Part shown: positions 17,069 to 24,651 of the stretch, in pieces
How positions within the stretch are numbered: position 1 is the first letter of the stretch
Layout of the letters: each line of letters begins with the position of its first letter
DNA from: Effusibacillus lacus
GTDB lineage: Bacteria; Bacillota; Bacilli; Tumebacillales; Effusibacillaceae
Direction of reading: 5' to 3'
DNA: 34,073 bases
Assembly: GCF_002335525.1 (NCBI RefSeq)
Contig: NZ_BDUF01000109.1
Location: 230,248 to 264,320, forward strand
Notes under the pieces: generated by a model
The model's database searches: none
What the model was told of the DNA's origin: nothing
The model's input: the letters and a program-made list of their open reading frames with translations, nothing else
Position numbers and translations under genes: made by a program

Positions 17069-17107
17069 AACGGCCCTTGACCGGTTGTCCTTGGCAAGGG
17101 CCGTTTT
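17069..17107. terminator. Bidirectional terminator between acyl-CoA dehydrogenase and GDYXXLXY gene
   Basis: AACGGCCCTTG (17069-17079) pairs with CAAGGGCCGTT (17095-17105), an 11-bp stem followed by TTTT-type sequence on the plus strand. It lies between convergent genes. Confidence 0.8.
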
Positions 17108-17108
17108 C

Positions 17109-17621
17109 CTATTTGTACAATTGTCCGTTCAGATACACATGGTTCAATACCGGTCTGCCATTCCAGACTTTCACCGCCACCGTCACTTCGGCTTCCCGGT
17201 CTTCCAGAGGCTTCCCCATTCCCTCTTCGACAAACACTTGTTCAAACCCGTAGGTCACCCGCAGTTCCCGCTCACTTTCCCAGTGATAAACGGCCTTTCC
17301 AACGAGCACCGCTTCATTCGCTTCCGGCTCAAACTTGTCAGCAAAGGAAGCTTCCTTGAACACATAATACTGACCCTTCTTTTCAAGCAGTACAAATATT
17401 TTGCAATCCCTTTTGCAGTCACTTTTCTCTTGCGGAGCAGGGATTCGGGAGATTTCAAAACCAAGCCGGGCAAAGTCTCCCCGGAACGGATCCCGCGGGT
17501 CAACCGGTACCGCTTTTAACAGGATCTCTTTCCCGAATACCTGTACGGCATAATACTGGCCGGCGACACCCAACAGAAACAGGCACTGCAGGAGGACCAG
17601 AATCCAAAGTTTCTTCTTCAT
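17109..17621 (-). CDS. GDYXXLXY-domain membrane-anchored protein
   Basis: 170 residues with one N-terminal helix (about 4-24) and an extracytoplasmic beta-rich part. The family signature appears as FRGDFARLGFE (GDY-x-x-L-x-Y variant) after DPRDP. Two cysteines (CKRDC) may form a disulfide. The ATG directly follows the stop of the DUF2157 gene (TAGATG), and its ribosome binding site GGAGGTGGAG lies in the end of that gene, so the two are co-translated. GDYXXLXY and DUF2157 proteins commonly occur together, but the function of the pair is not known to me. Confidence 0.85.
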   Translation of the reverse strand: MKKKLWILVLLQCLFLLGVAGQYYAVQVFGKEILLKAVPVDPRDPFRGDFARLGFEISRIPAPQEKSDCKRDCKIFVLLEKKGQYYVFKEASFADKFEPEANEAVLVGKAVYHWESERELRVTYGFEQVFVEEGMGKPLEDREAEVTVAVKVWNGRPVLNHVYLNGQLYK

Positions 17622-18824
17622 CTACTCCACCTCCCGAATCGACGAAAGCAGCTTTCGTCTCCGCCGCTCCATTACGATAGCCAGTGCAAACAGCAAGATG
17701 CCCCCGACCACAAAGAACAGGGATGAATCTATCAGTGTCCAGGCATTTACTACATAGAGCGCAAACACGCTGATCAGGAAGAGAATCGTGCCGTGATTGA
17801 TCCAGGATTTTTCCCGTTTGCGCTCACCAAGCGAGATCAAATAAATGGGAACAGCTATTGCAAGCGATGCGTTAAGGAACTCCACATAGTCAATGCCGGC
17901 AGTCGGCAGGTAAATGGCTGCAATCGGCAGATACTCGGTCAATTGGGAGCGCCATAAGTAGACAACCATACCTAACAGGATCACCGCATACACATAGTAG
18001 CTTTCCGGTGAAGGGTCAATCCGCAGCCAGTCTTCCCGAAAAAGAGTGGCTTGCAAAGTGATGGCGACATACAACGACATCAACAAAGGGTAATAAAACA
18101 TGGGAAGGAACGGACTGTTGGCAAATGTGAATGACAATGCAAGAACGGCAAGCAGCACCGGGTATACCCACAGTTCAGAGGCATCGTAATAGGCCAGGTT
18201 GGATATGGCGCCTGTTCCGACACCAATCCACGTCAGGAACAGCATCAAACGGGATTCCCATCTGCGTGCGACAAACAGATAAGGGATTGCAAGCAACAGA
18301 AACCACAAGGAGGTCCTATGATACTCCTCGAATTGGAACCACACGGCAAGGGCCCACTGAACCACAGCCACCAGCATGATGAAGGGATTCCGGTAGACCC
18401 AGGCAATTGACCCGGTAGCAATTGACCAGACAAGCAGCGCACCCGCATTGTATGCGACAATGTGGAACATTTGGCCGATCAGGAAGATCCCCGCACCGAA
18501 CACCAGGGTTCCGAGAAAAATCAGAGACAGCCCGATGGCACTCCTGCCTTTGCCCCGGAGGTACTCCCCCGCACCGTAGACGGCAATCATACCTGCAAAA
18601 ATAATGGCCAGTTTCAAGAGATTGGGCATCTCACTCCAATTGTGGGCTATAAAGAAGATTAGTCCAATTCCCACCAACAGTGCAGCAAAAAACATCATGA
18701 GACTGGTGGTTTCATAAGATGTGACGGGATACCGGGATTTCAGGGCTTCCGCCTGGGGTTCCCCGATCAGCCCCTCCTCCTTCCACCTGTCAAGCTCAGC
18801 GTGCAGCCATTTGTGCCGGTTCAT
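17622..18824 (-). CDS. DUF2157 polytopic membrane protein
   Basis: 400 residues. A short cytoplasmic head of about 35 residues (LDRWKEEGLIGEPQAEALKSRY) is typical of DUF2157 and precedes roughly 11 to 13 hydrophobic segments. The ATG has an AGGAGGTG site. The gene is first of a pair with the GDYXXLXY protein. A TATAAT element facing it lies at 18848-18853, and the IS1595-type element sits only 74 bases upstream of the start codon, so the insertion may have changed its regulation. Confidence 0.85.
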   Translation of the reverse strand: MNRHKWLHAELDRWKEEGLIGEPQAEALKSRYPVTSYETTSLMMFFAALLVGIGLIFFIAHNWSEMPNLLKLAIIFAGMIAVYGAGEYLRGKGRSAIGLSLIFLGTLVFGAGIFLIGQMFHIVAYNAGALLVWSIATGSIAWVYRNPFIMLVAVVQWALAVWFQFEEYHRTSLWFLLLAIPYLFVARRWESRLMLFLTWIGVGTGAISNLAYYDASELWVYPVLLAVLALSFTFANSPFLPMFYYPLLMSLYVAITLQATLFREDWLRIDPSPESYYVYAVILLGMVVYLWRSQLTEYLPIAAIYLPTAGIDYVEFLNASLAIAVPIYLISLGERKREKSWINHGTILFLISVFALYVVNAWTLIDSSLFFVVGGILLFALAIVMERRRRKLLSSIREVE

Positions 18825-18897
18825 ATAGGTGGCACCTCCTTTCTCCCATTATAGTTCATGCAAGGAAAAATATGGTACGCTGGTTCAGAACAAATTT

Positions 18898-18905
18898 TTT
18901 TCAAA
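18898..18905. repeat. Target-site duplication, left copy (TTTTCAAA)
   Basis: Eight bases identical to 21146-21153, immediately outside the left inverted repeat. Eight-base duplications are the rule for IS1595-family elements. Confidence 0.9.
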
Positions 18906-18936
18906 GGCTATGTTAAATCTTGATGTTGATTTTCGA
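18906..18936 (+). repeat. Left terminal inverted repeat of the IS1595-type element
   Basis: It begins GGCTATGTTAAATC and matches the right end in 24 of 31 positions, including an unbroken 11-base block (GCTATGTTAAA). Confidence 0.88.
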
Positions 18937-19058
18937 CCAAAGGAAAACCGCCACCACTGAGATGTCGATTAATTGCTATCGTGTCCCGTTAAAACCTAGG
19001 AAGGCTCAGCATTTGGAAGATCGTTTGTGCATTATTTATATTGCCACGCTACCTGACA

Positions 19059-19823
19059 TTACTGATTAATGGATAGCTCGAAAAATTTTTTTAGATGACC
19101 GAGCAATGGCTGAGGTTGAGTAGTAATATACGAAGCATGATCCCCAGTCACTACTACTAGTTTGGTGTGAAGCAACTTTGCCATCTCATGAGCGTATTCT
19201 GGACGAATAATATCATTATCTCCAATTACGAGTAGGACGGGCACAGTAATATGTTGTAGCTGCGCCGGTTCTAGAAAATCCTCTTTATTCAAGCTATTAG
19301 CCATCTCTGCGCCTTTGGCAATGAGCTTCGACCAGTTTTCAGGATGCGGGGCTACACGTTCGTATTCTTTCTTCATCTGGGATGGAAAAGCTTCGGCTGA
19401 AGCATGTTTAAGGCCTTCGACAATATAGGGAAAATAGCCATCCATACTATAAACGGTCGAGGCTAGTGCCATTTTACGGATAAGGTGAGGATTCGACTTA
19501 GCTAGCTGCAGTGCGATTGTTCCACCGCCACTGTATCCGAACACATCCGCTTCAGCGATTCCTAATTGACTTAAAAGTTCAGCGGTATCACGGCCCATTT
19601 GAGCAAAACTTAAGGGACGGTTAATATCCGCAGTATGGCCATGGCCTTGCTGTTCAATTAAAACTACCTGACGGTGTTGAGCCAAGTCTGGCAATATTGG
19701 ATAAAACATGCTGGCAGTAGCAAACTGACCATGGAGCAAAATTAGTGGTTTACCACTCCCGTGGATTTCATAATACATATTGAGTCCATTTACCTTCTTG
19801 TAGCCGCTAAATGTATTACCCAT
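19059..19823 (-). CDS. Alpha/beta-fold hydrolase, transposon passenger gene
   Basis: 254 residues from the ATG at 19821-19823 (AAAGGAGG six bases upstream); the frame extends a little further but without a ribosome site. The alpha/beta-hydrolase core is complete: ILLHGQFATASMF (oxyanion loop), the nucleophile elbow FGYSGGG with catalytic Ser, the acid in IGDNDI, and the histidine in GDHASY. No signal peptide is seen. The closest style is small esterase, lactonase or haloperoxidase-like enzymes; the substrate cannot be assigned. It lies entirely inside the IS1595-type element, downstream of the transposase on the same strand, and its reading frame is intact although the transposase is broken. 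Confidence 0.88.
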   Translation of the reverse strand: MGNTFSGYKKVNGLNMYYEIHGSGKPLILLHGQFATASMFYPILPDLAQHRQVVLIEQQGHGHTADINRPLSFAQMGRDTAELLSQLGIAEADVFGYSGGGTIALQLAKSNPHLIRKMALASTVYSMDGYFPYIVEGLKHASAEAFPSQMKKEYERVAPHPENWSKLIAKGAEMANSLNKEDFLEPAQLQHITVPVLLVIGDNDIIRPEYAHEMAKLLHTKLVVVTGDHASYITTQPQPLLGHLKKFFELSINQ

Positions 19824-20012
19824 GTTAAGCCTCCTTTGTGTCCTAATACGCCTCTGCAAGTTATTCAATACAAGACTTCGGCCCTCGGACGATTGGCACT
19901 ATCTTTTCAATGGTATTACAATGAATGTTTATAAGTTTCTTTTGGATTGCTATCTTTAATGTTCGGCAAGGACTCCATCAAACAAATTGCTGAGTTAAAC
20001 TGCCCGATAAGC

Positions 20013-21056
20013 TCAGCAGTAAGCCATCCGTCGAAGTTTGGCGTTTGTCTCCTTCACAGGAAACAAACATGAAGAGACCAACATGTACTTCTTATTCGAC
20101 GTTGTGTTCTCATAGTCCTTGCTGTCGAGATAGCGGAACCACGCCAGGTAATGCTCCAAATACTTTGTTGCAACCCCGTTGAAGCGGTCCATCCATCTTT
20201 TCAGACGGCTATGGTAGCTATTGACGTTTTGGATATGGTAAACGCCCTTGACACGCTGTTTCCCATCGGATTTGAAACGGTAATGTTCCAATCCCTTTTC
20301 ATTCGCATAGGAACTGAACGCGCGCCAGGAATCTGTGCAGAGCACGTTGGAGTTGGAAAGGTGAGAACCAATAGCCTCATCCAACTTTGTTGTACGGATG
20401 CGCCCACGACCAAGAACGCCAGATAAGGTCATCTTCCGACGGTCACGGGCAACCAGTACACAAACTTGGTCGTTGCTGATTCCACGCTGTTTTGCTTTGC
20501 CGCCGCGCTTACGCGGCTTGCGTTCGGAAATGTTCCGGCTGCCCTTTTCCGAATACAGGAAGTAGGTCTCGTCCATTTCGACGATACCTTGGAATGCTTC
20601 GGTTGGAATCTGCTTCAGCGCAGCGAGAATCTTATGCCGCCAGTAAAACAAGGTCACATACGAGACTTCATCGTACAACAGCTTGGCACATTTGCGTAGC
20701 GAAAAGCCCTCAATCATGCATTCGATGAATCGAACCCACAGGTGAGGTCTCCGCGTCCGCTGGAGAGGGCTATTCGTGAGGTCATTGAAGGTCTGTAGGC
20801 ATGATTTGCAGCGGTAACGCTGGCGCTTAACGGCTCCCGCACGTGTATTAATGACTTACCTTCCGAAGCGCACGACGGCATGGCTATTGCAATGTGAGCA
20901 GACCATTCCGTTTTTATGCTTTTGCTCCTGAATTTCATCAATTGCTCGTATAGGAGGCGTCGTCCCCTTGGTTCGGGACTGTAAAAAGAGGATGAGTTCT
21001 TGCTTACCCTTATTGTCCAAGCCATCGGCAAACATCATCAGTTCCTTCAAATCCAT
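20013..21056 (-). pseudogene. IS1595-family transposase interrupted by one in-frame stop
   Basis: 347 codons plus stop from the ATG at 21056 (GGAG site 10 bases upstream). Frame is continuous except for a TAA at 20856-20858. Upstream of it are an N-terminal helical part and the first half of a zinc ribbon (CSHCNSH). Downstream are the second half (KRQRYRCKSC), the HTH-like segment FSLRKCAKLLYDEVS, and the ISXO2-type core: MDETYF (first Asp), CTDSWRAF (second Asp), then VNSYHSRLKRW with Asn and His where DDE enzymes have Glu, as in the DDN/H-K members of the family. The stop splits the DNA-binding ribbon, so the product should be inactive unless read through. Confidence 0.9.
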
Positions 21057-21114
21057 AGAGAATCAGCTCCGAGCCATGTTATTACCCTAATTATAGAACA
21101 AGAGTTCGTAAACT

Positions 21115-21145
21115 TCAAATATCAACAATTGGGTTTAACATAGCT
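21115..21145 (-). repeat. Right terminal inverted repeat of the IS1595-type element
   Basis: Read on the minus strand it begins AGCTATGTTAAACC and mirrors 18906-18936 with 7 mismatches. Confidence 0.88.
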
Positions 21146-21153
21146 TTTTCAAA
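21146..21153. repeat. Target-site duplication, right copy (TTTTCAAA)
   Basis: Identical to 18898-18905. Confidence 0.9.
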
Positions 21154-21169
21154 AAGAAGTTGCATTTGA

Positions 21170-21424
21170 CGTTTCGTCACCTTTTATAGTCTTATCAACG
21201 ATTTCAAACAGGCTGTAGGTAATGACCCTGCCAGTGAAGAAGTACAGGCTTTGGCCAAACGGTGGGAAGAGTTGATTTCCGAGTTTACTCAAGGAAATCC
21301 CGGTATCTACCAAGGGTTGCAGAAATCCTATTCCGATGGTGTGTTTCCGTTGCCTTACAATGAAGTAGAAGGCAAGTTCATTCAGGAGGTGCTCGCGATC
21401 TACAAACAGAACCTGAAGCAGTAA
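21170..21424 (+). pseudogene. C-terminal remnant of a TipAS-type MerR regulator
   Basis: The 345 bases between the mobile element and the next gene hold 84 codons with no start, after a TGA at 21167-21169. The peptide contains SEEVQALAKRWEELISEFTQ and then GNPGIYQGLQKSY, which is the style of the TipAS ligand-binding domain found at the C-terminus of TipA-like MerR activators. No HTH or central coiled coil is present on either side of the insertion, so the gene was truncated by a deletion, not simply split by the element. It ends TAA at 21422-21424. Confidence 0.7.
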
Positions 21425-21435
21425 GTGCATGAATC

Positions 21436-21472
21436 TGTGAAAAAACGAAGAGGCTGCTCCTAAAAGGCAGCC
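21436..21472 (-). terminator. Terminator after DUF817 gene
   Basis: GGCTGC (21452-21457) pairs with GCAGCC (21467-21472). On the minus strand the hairpin is followed, a few bases later, by a run of T residues. It ends the MFS-EamA-DUF817 group. Confidence 0.6.
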
Positions 21473-21489
21473 CCCACATCAGACTGTGT

Positions 21490-22308
21490 TTACGAAGTGG
21501 TGTCCAAATTGTCACTCGGAGGCTGTATTTGAATCCCCTTTCCTGCTTGCAATACCTCTTTCACATGTTTCAGTTGGGCTACGATAATGAAACTGATGAT
21601 GACCAGCAGGAACCAAGAGCTGATTTTTCCAAGGTGTACCAGACTCCAGGCCTGTTGTTGGTTGGGGTACTGCCAAGCCCCGAGGAAAGTGGCGATGTTT
21701 TCCGCCACCCAGATAAAAAATCCAATCAGGAAATAGGACAGCACTAAGGGCATCCGATGCCTTACACCAAGTACTGAATACTCCACGTATGTCTTAAAGA
21801 ACATTGCAAATAAAGCTGCAGTCAACACCCAACGGAAATCGTAAATAAAATGGTGCGTGAAAAAGTTCAAGTATATAGCAGCACCCAGTGGCACAGTCAA
21901 TAGCGACATTGGCCAGTGGTATAGCCGTATGTTTAGCCTCCGCCATGCCTGGCACAGATAGCTTGCCACACTGGCATACATAAATCCGCTGTAAAGCGGA
22001 ACCCCAAGAACCTTGCTCCAAGCCTCTTCCGGGTAGGCCCAGGACCCCATCCGCACCTTATAGATTTCAAGCATCAGGCCGATCAGGTGAAACACCGCGA
22101 TGACTTTCAGCTCATCTTTGGTTTCCAGCCCCGTTTTATACATCACGATCTGGGCAAAAATACACACAAGAAGGATAAGATCGTATCGGTACAAAAAAGG
22201 AACTTCCACAGTCTTAGAGATGGCAAGCGTCAGAAAGATCACTGCAGGAAAGATGCAGGACATTGCTTGTTGGAACCCAAATGCAAAGAGTTGTTTTAGA
22301 AAGCCCAT
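21490..22308 (-). CDS. DUF817 family membrane protein (YoaT-like)
   Basis: 272 residues from the ATG at 22306-22308, chosen for its GGAGGT site; the longer frame overlaps the preceding gene. Seven to eight hydrophobic segments are seen, with conserved-looking polar stretches KVRMGSWAYPEEAW and HHFIYDFRWVLTAA that match the DUF817 family. The family has no defined function; the embedded Trp/His/Asp positions suggest a small-molecule or lipid role, but that is a guess. It starts 55 bases after the EamA stop and is likely in the same transcript. Confidence 0.85.
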   Translation of the reverse strand: MGFLKQLFAFGFQQAMSCIFPAVIFLTLAISKTVEVPFLYRYDLILLVCIFAQIVMYKTGLETKDELKVIAVFHLIGLMLEIYKVRMGSWAYPEEAWSKVLGVPLYSGFMYASVASYLCQAWRRLNIRLYHWPMSLLTVPLGAAIYLNFFTHHFIYDFRWVLTAALFAMFFKTYVEYSVLGVRHRMPLVLSYFLIGFFIWVAENIATFLGAWQYPNQQQAWSLVHLGKISSWFLLVIISFIIVAQLKHVKEVLQAGKGIQIQPPSDNLDTTS

Positions 22309-22363
22309 TGAAGACCTCCGAAAGGATTTGTCCCATGACCGTTCCTGGGTCTGAAACTGAGAT

Positions 22364-23272
22364 TTAAGCGGCTTCACTTTGCCCTTTGGCAACCGGCACT
22401 TGTCGTTTGCTTCTGGTGGTAAACAAATAAACCCCGCCAATTACAAGCACTGTACCCGCAACTTGAATCCACGTCATAAGTTCTCCAAGAAACACATAGG
22501 CCAGGATTGCCGTAAAAATCGGGTTGAAATTGAGAAACATCCCCGCTTTGGTTCCGCCGACCCGCTGCACTCCGATATTCCAGAACACCATGGCCAGAAC
22601 GGTTGCTCCCACACTGACATAGCCTGTGGCAATCCAGAAAGCCAAATCAGGATTCCGGACTTCCAAATTCGGCAGGTTAAAGGGGAGCAGGGTCAAGACC
22701 CCGAAAATTCCCGCCCACAACGTGGACATATAGGGTGATACGCAGGCCATGGCCTTTCGCCCTGCAACCGCATAAAGACCCCAGGTCCCGACAGCCGCCA
22801 GCATAAACAAATCCCCCGTATTAAAACGGAACTCCAACAGCCTTTGGAGGTTGCCATGTGAAATCACAAGCAAAACCCCTGCCAATGAAACCAGCATGCC
22901 TGTCATTTGGCGGGAAGACATCGTTTCCTTCAGCAGCAAAAAGGAAGCGATTGCAATGGCCACCGGGTTGAGTGCAGACAGCAGACCCACATTGTCGGCA
23001 GAGGTGCGCTCAAGAGCCAGGAACATAAAAATGTTGAAAAACACAACACCTGTCAACCCCATCAAAAATAAAGGCAATAACGCCTTCTTCTGGGGAAGCA
23101 GTTTCCCGTCGAAGATCCGGACAATCGGCAGCAAAACCAGAATGGCAACCGCCCAGCGCATAGTGGTAAGCGTAAGCGGTGACGCATGACCAACCAGGAA
23201 TTTCCCCGCCACAAAGTTTCCGGCCCAGAGAATGCTTGTACATATCAACAAACCATAAAACAGCAATCGCAA
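22364..23272 (-). CDS. EamA-family (DMT) transporter
   Basis: 302 residues if the TTG at 23270-23272 is used, which has a GAGGAGGAG site nine bases upstream. An ATG 42 bases further out (23314) has no ribosome site. Ten transmembrane segments arranged as two EamA repeats are visible; the first repeat contains LWAGNFVAGKFL and the second GTWGLYAVAGRKAM. Such transporters export or import amino acids, nucleosides or other small metabolites; the substrate cannot be read. It lies between an MFS transporter and a DUF817 gene on the same strand. Confidence 0.85.
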   Translation of the reverse strand: MRLLFYGLLICTSILWAGNFVAGKFLVGHASPLTLTTMRWAVAILVLLPIVRIFDGKLLPQKKALLPLFLMGLTGVVFFNIFMFLALERTSADNVGLLSALNPVAIAIASFLLLKETMSSRQMTGMLVSLAGVLLVISHGNLQRLLEFRFNTGDLFMLAAVGTWGLYAVAGRKAMACVSPYMSTLWAGIFGVLTLLPFNLPNLEVRNPDLAFWIATGYVSVGATVLAMVFWNIGVQRVGGTKAGMFLNFNPIFTAILAYVFLGELMTWIQVAGTVLVIGGVYLFTTRSKRQVPVAKGQSEAA

Positions 23273-23353
23273 CTTCTTACTCTCCTCCTCATAGCCGGAA
23301 CAATTCAAGGACATTGTCGGTTGTAACGGCAGGTACTTTTTCGATAGACAAAT

Positions 23354-24571
23354 TCAACTCTCCGTCTCTCCCTCTTGAGTTTGCGGATTGTGTGTCCACA
23401 CCCACAGGGCTGCTGCCAGGAACATGGCCATGGTAACAAAAAATGTGGATCGCAGTCCGATCCACCCTGACAGCCATCCACCGGCCAAAGGGCCCGCCAC
23501 CGTTCCAAACAGCGTCATGCTGGTGGTCACCCCAAATGCCATTCCCCGCTTGTCCTGCGTTACAAACCGGGAAATCAGGGCGTTGCTTGTCGGCATCAAT
23601 CCGCCGATAAACAGTCCTGCCGCTATGCGTGTAGCGGCAAAAGCAATAAGAGTATAAGTAAGCGCCGTAAGCCCAAACATGATGGCCGTGCCAATCGTCA
23701 AAGCAATCAACACGGTCCGGTACCCCAAGCGATCCCCCAGCCTGCCGGAAACAGTTGAGCTGATGGCCGCAGCACCCCCTGCCAGTGCAAGGACAGTACC
23801 GGTGACTGTTGCCACATAGGCGTCCGAAACAGCCAACGACTTGACGAACAACGGTACAATTGGGGCCACAACCATCAAACCAAACTGGATCAGAAAATTA
23901 ATAAAGGCAATCGGCATCAGGCCGGGAATATGGGCAACCGCAGACAGACTCTTCAAGAAGTTCTCGTTCTTCTTGGCGGCACCGCCACGGGGCGGTTCCT
24001 GCACTTGAAAGTACATGACCAGCAAGGAAGTAAAAGTAACCAGGCTCATAAAGAAAAAGGGAAACCGGTACCCGAAGGAATCGGCCAGTATCCCCCCGAT
24101 AAACGGGCCTGTTGCGGTACCGGCAATCGTTGCCGTTTGGTAGATCCCCAACGCCGATCCTGTTTTCTCCTGCGGGGTAAAGGATGTAACAAGCGCGATC
24201 GTTGCGGATCCAAACCCGCCCAGCATCCCCTGCAATAGGCGAAGCCCGAGCAATTGATAGGCGTTGGTGACAAACCCCATCGAAATCAGCACCACGATAT
24301 TGCTGAGGAGCACCCGCTCCACCATTAACTTAAGACCGTATTTGTCCCCGAGATTGCCCCAGACCGGTCCCAAAAAAGCGGCCATCAGCGGTGCCGCAGC
24401 CATCAGGATTCCCGACCAGACGGCAACTTTATCTGTTCCTTCAATCCCGAGGTACGGCAGATAAAGCGGGATAAACGAAAAAATAAAACTTAAACTGATC
24501 CCTGCGCCGAATTGTACGAAGCACATCATTGCAAGATTCCGTTTCCACGTCTCCACCCGATCCATCTCCAT
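23354..24571 (-). CDS. MFS drug/metabolite efflux transporter (MdtG-like)
   Basis: About 405 residues with 12 predicted helices. The MFS loop motif is present as GNLGDKYGLKLMV (about 75-87) with a weaker repeat in the second half (SGRLGDRLGYRTVLI), and the antiporter-type motif GIYQTATIAGTATGPFIGG lies in helix 5, as in proton-coupled drug exporters. The start is uncertain. The longest frame begins at 24601, directly after the T-run of the serA terminator and with no ribosome site. ATG at 24571 and GTG at 24556 (preceded by GGAGAT) are alternatives; 24571 is chosen provisionally. Confidence 0.85.
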   Translation of the reverse strand: MEMDRVETWKRNLAMMCFVQFGAGISLSFIFSFIPLYLPYLGIEGTDKVAVWSGILMAAAPLMAAFLGPVWGNLGDKYGLKLMVERVLLSNIVVLISMGFVTNAYQLLGLRLLQGMLGGFGSATIALVTSFTPQEKTGSALGIYQTATIAGTATGPFIGGILADSFGYRFPFFFMSLVTFTSLLVMYFQVQEPPRGGAAKKNENFLKSLSAVAHIPGLMPIAFINFLIQFGLMVVAPIVPLFVKSLAVSDAYVATVTGTVLALAGGAAAISSTVSGRLGDRLGYRTVLIALTIGTAIMFGLTALTYTLIAFAATRIAAGLFIGGLMPTSNALISRFVTQDKRGMAFGVTTSMTLFGTVAGPLAGGWLSGWIGLRSTFFVTMAMFLAAALWVWTHNPQTQEGETES

Positions 24572-24601
24572 GCTGTCCGTCGATTTCCCTTTATTGTACA
24601 T

Positions 24602-24627
24602 AAAAAACGGCGCCGGTAACAGGCGCC
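24602..24627 (-). terminator. serA terminator
   Basis: GGCGCC (24622-24627) and GGCGCC (24609-24614) pair around a 7-base loop on the minus strand and are followed by GTTTTTT. It lies directly against the first possible start codon of the MFS gene. Confidence 0.8.
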
Positions 24628-24651
24628 AAAATTTTGTGTTACTTGAACCTT

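Larger units (their letters stand above)
18906..21145. mobile_element. IS1595-family element with an alpha/beta-hydrolase passenger gene
   Basis: 2,240 bp bounded by imperfect inverted repeats of about 31 bases: 18906-18936 (GGCTATGTTAAA...) and 21115-21145 read on the minus strand (AGCTATGTTAAA...), with 24 of 31 matches. It is flanked by the exact 8-bp duplication TTTTCAAA. Inside, both on the minus strand, are an interrupted DDE/ISXO2-type transposase (20013-21056) and an intact hydrolase (19059-19823). Non-transposase passenger genes are known in this family. The 153 bases at the left end (18906-19058) hold nothing recognisable. Base 21145 differs from the usual terminal GG. Confidence 0.92.

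Noticed and set aside
19990-20016. GCTGAG/CTCAGC hairpin after the transposase
   Set aside because: Only a 6-bp stem with a 16-base loop and no T-run; not a convincing terminator.
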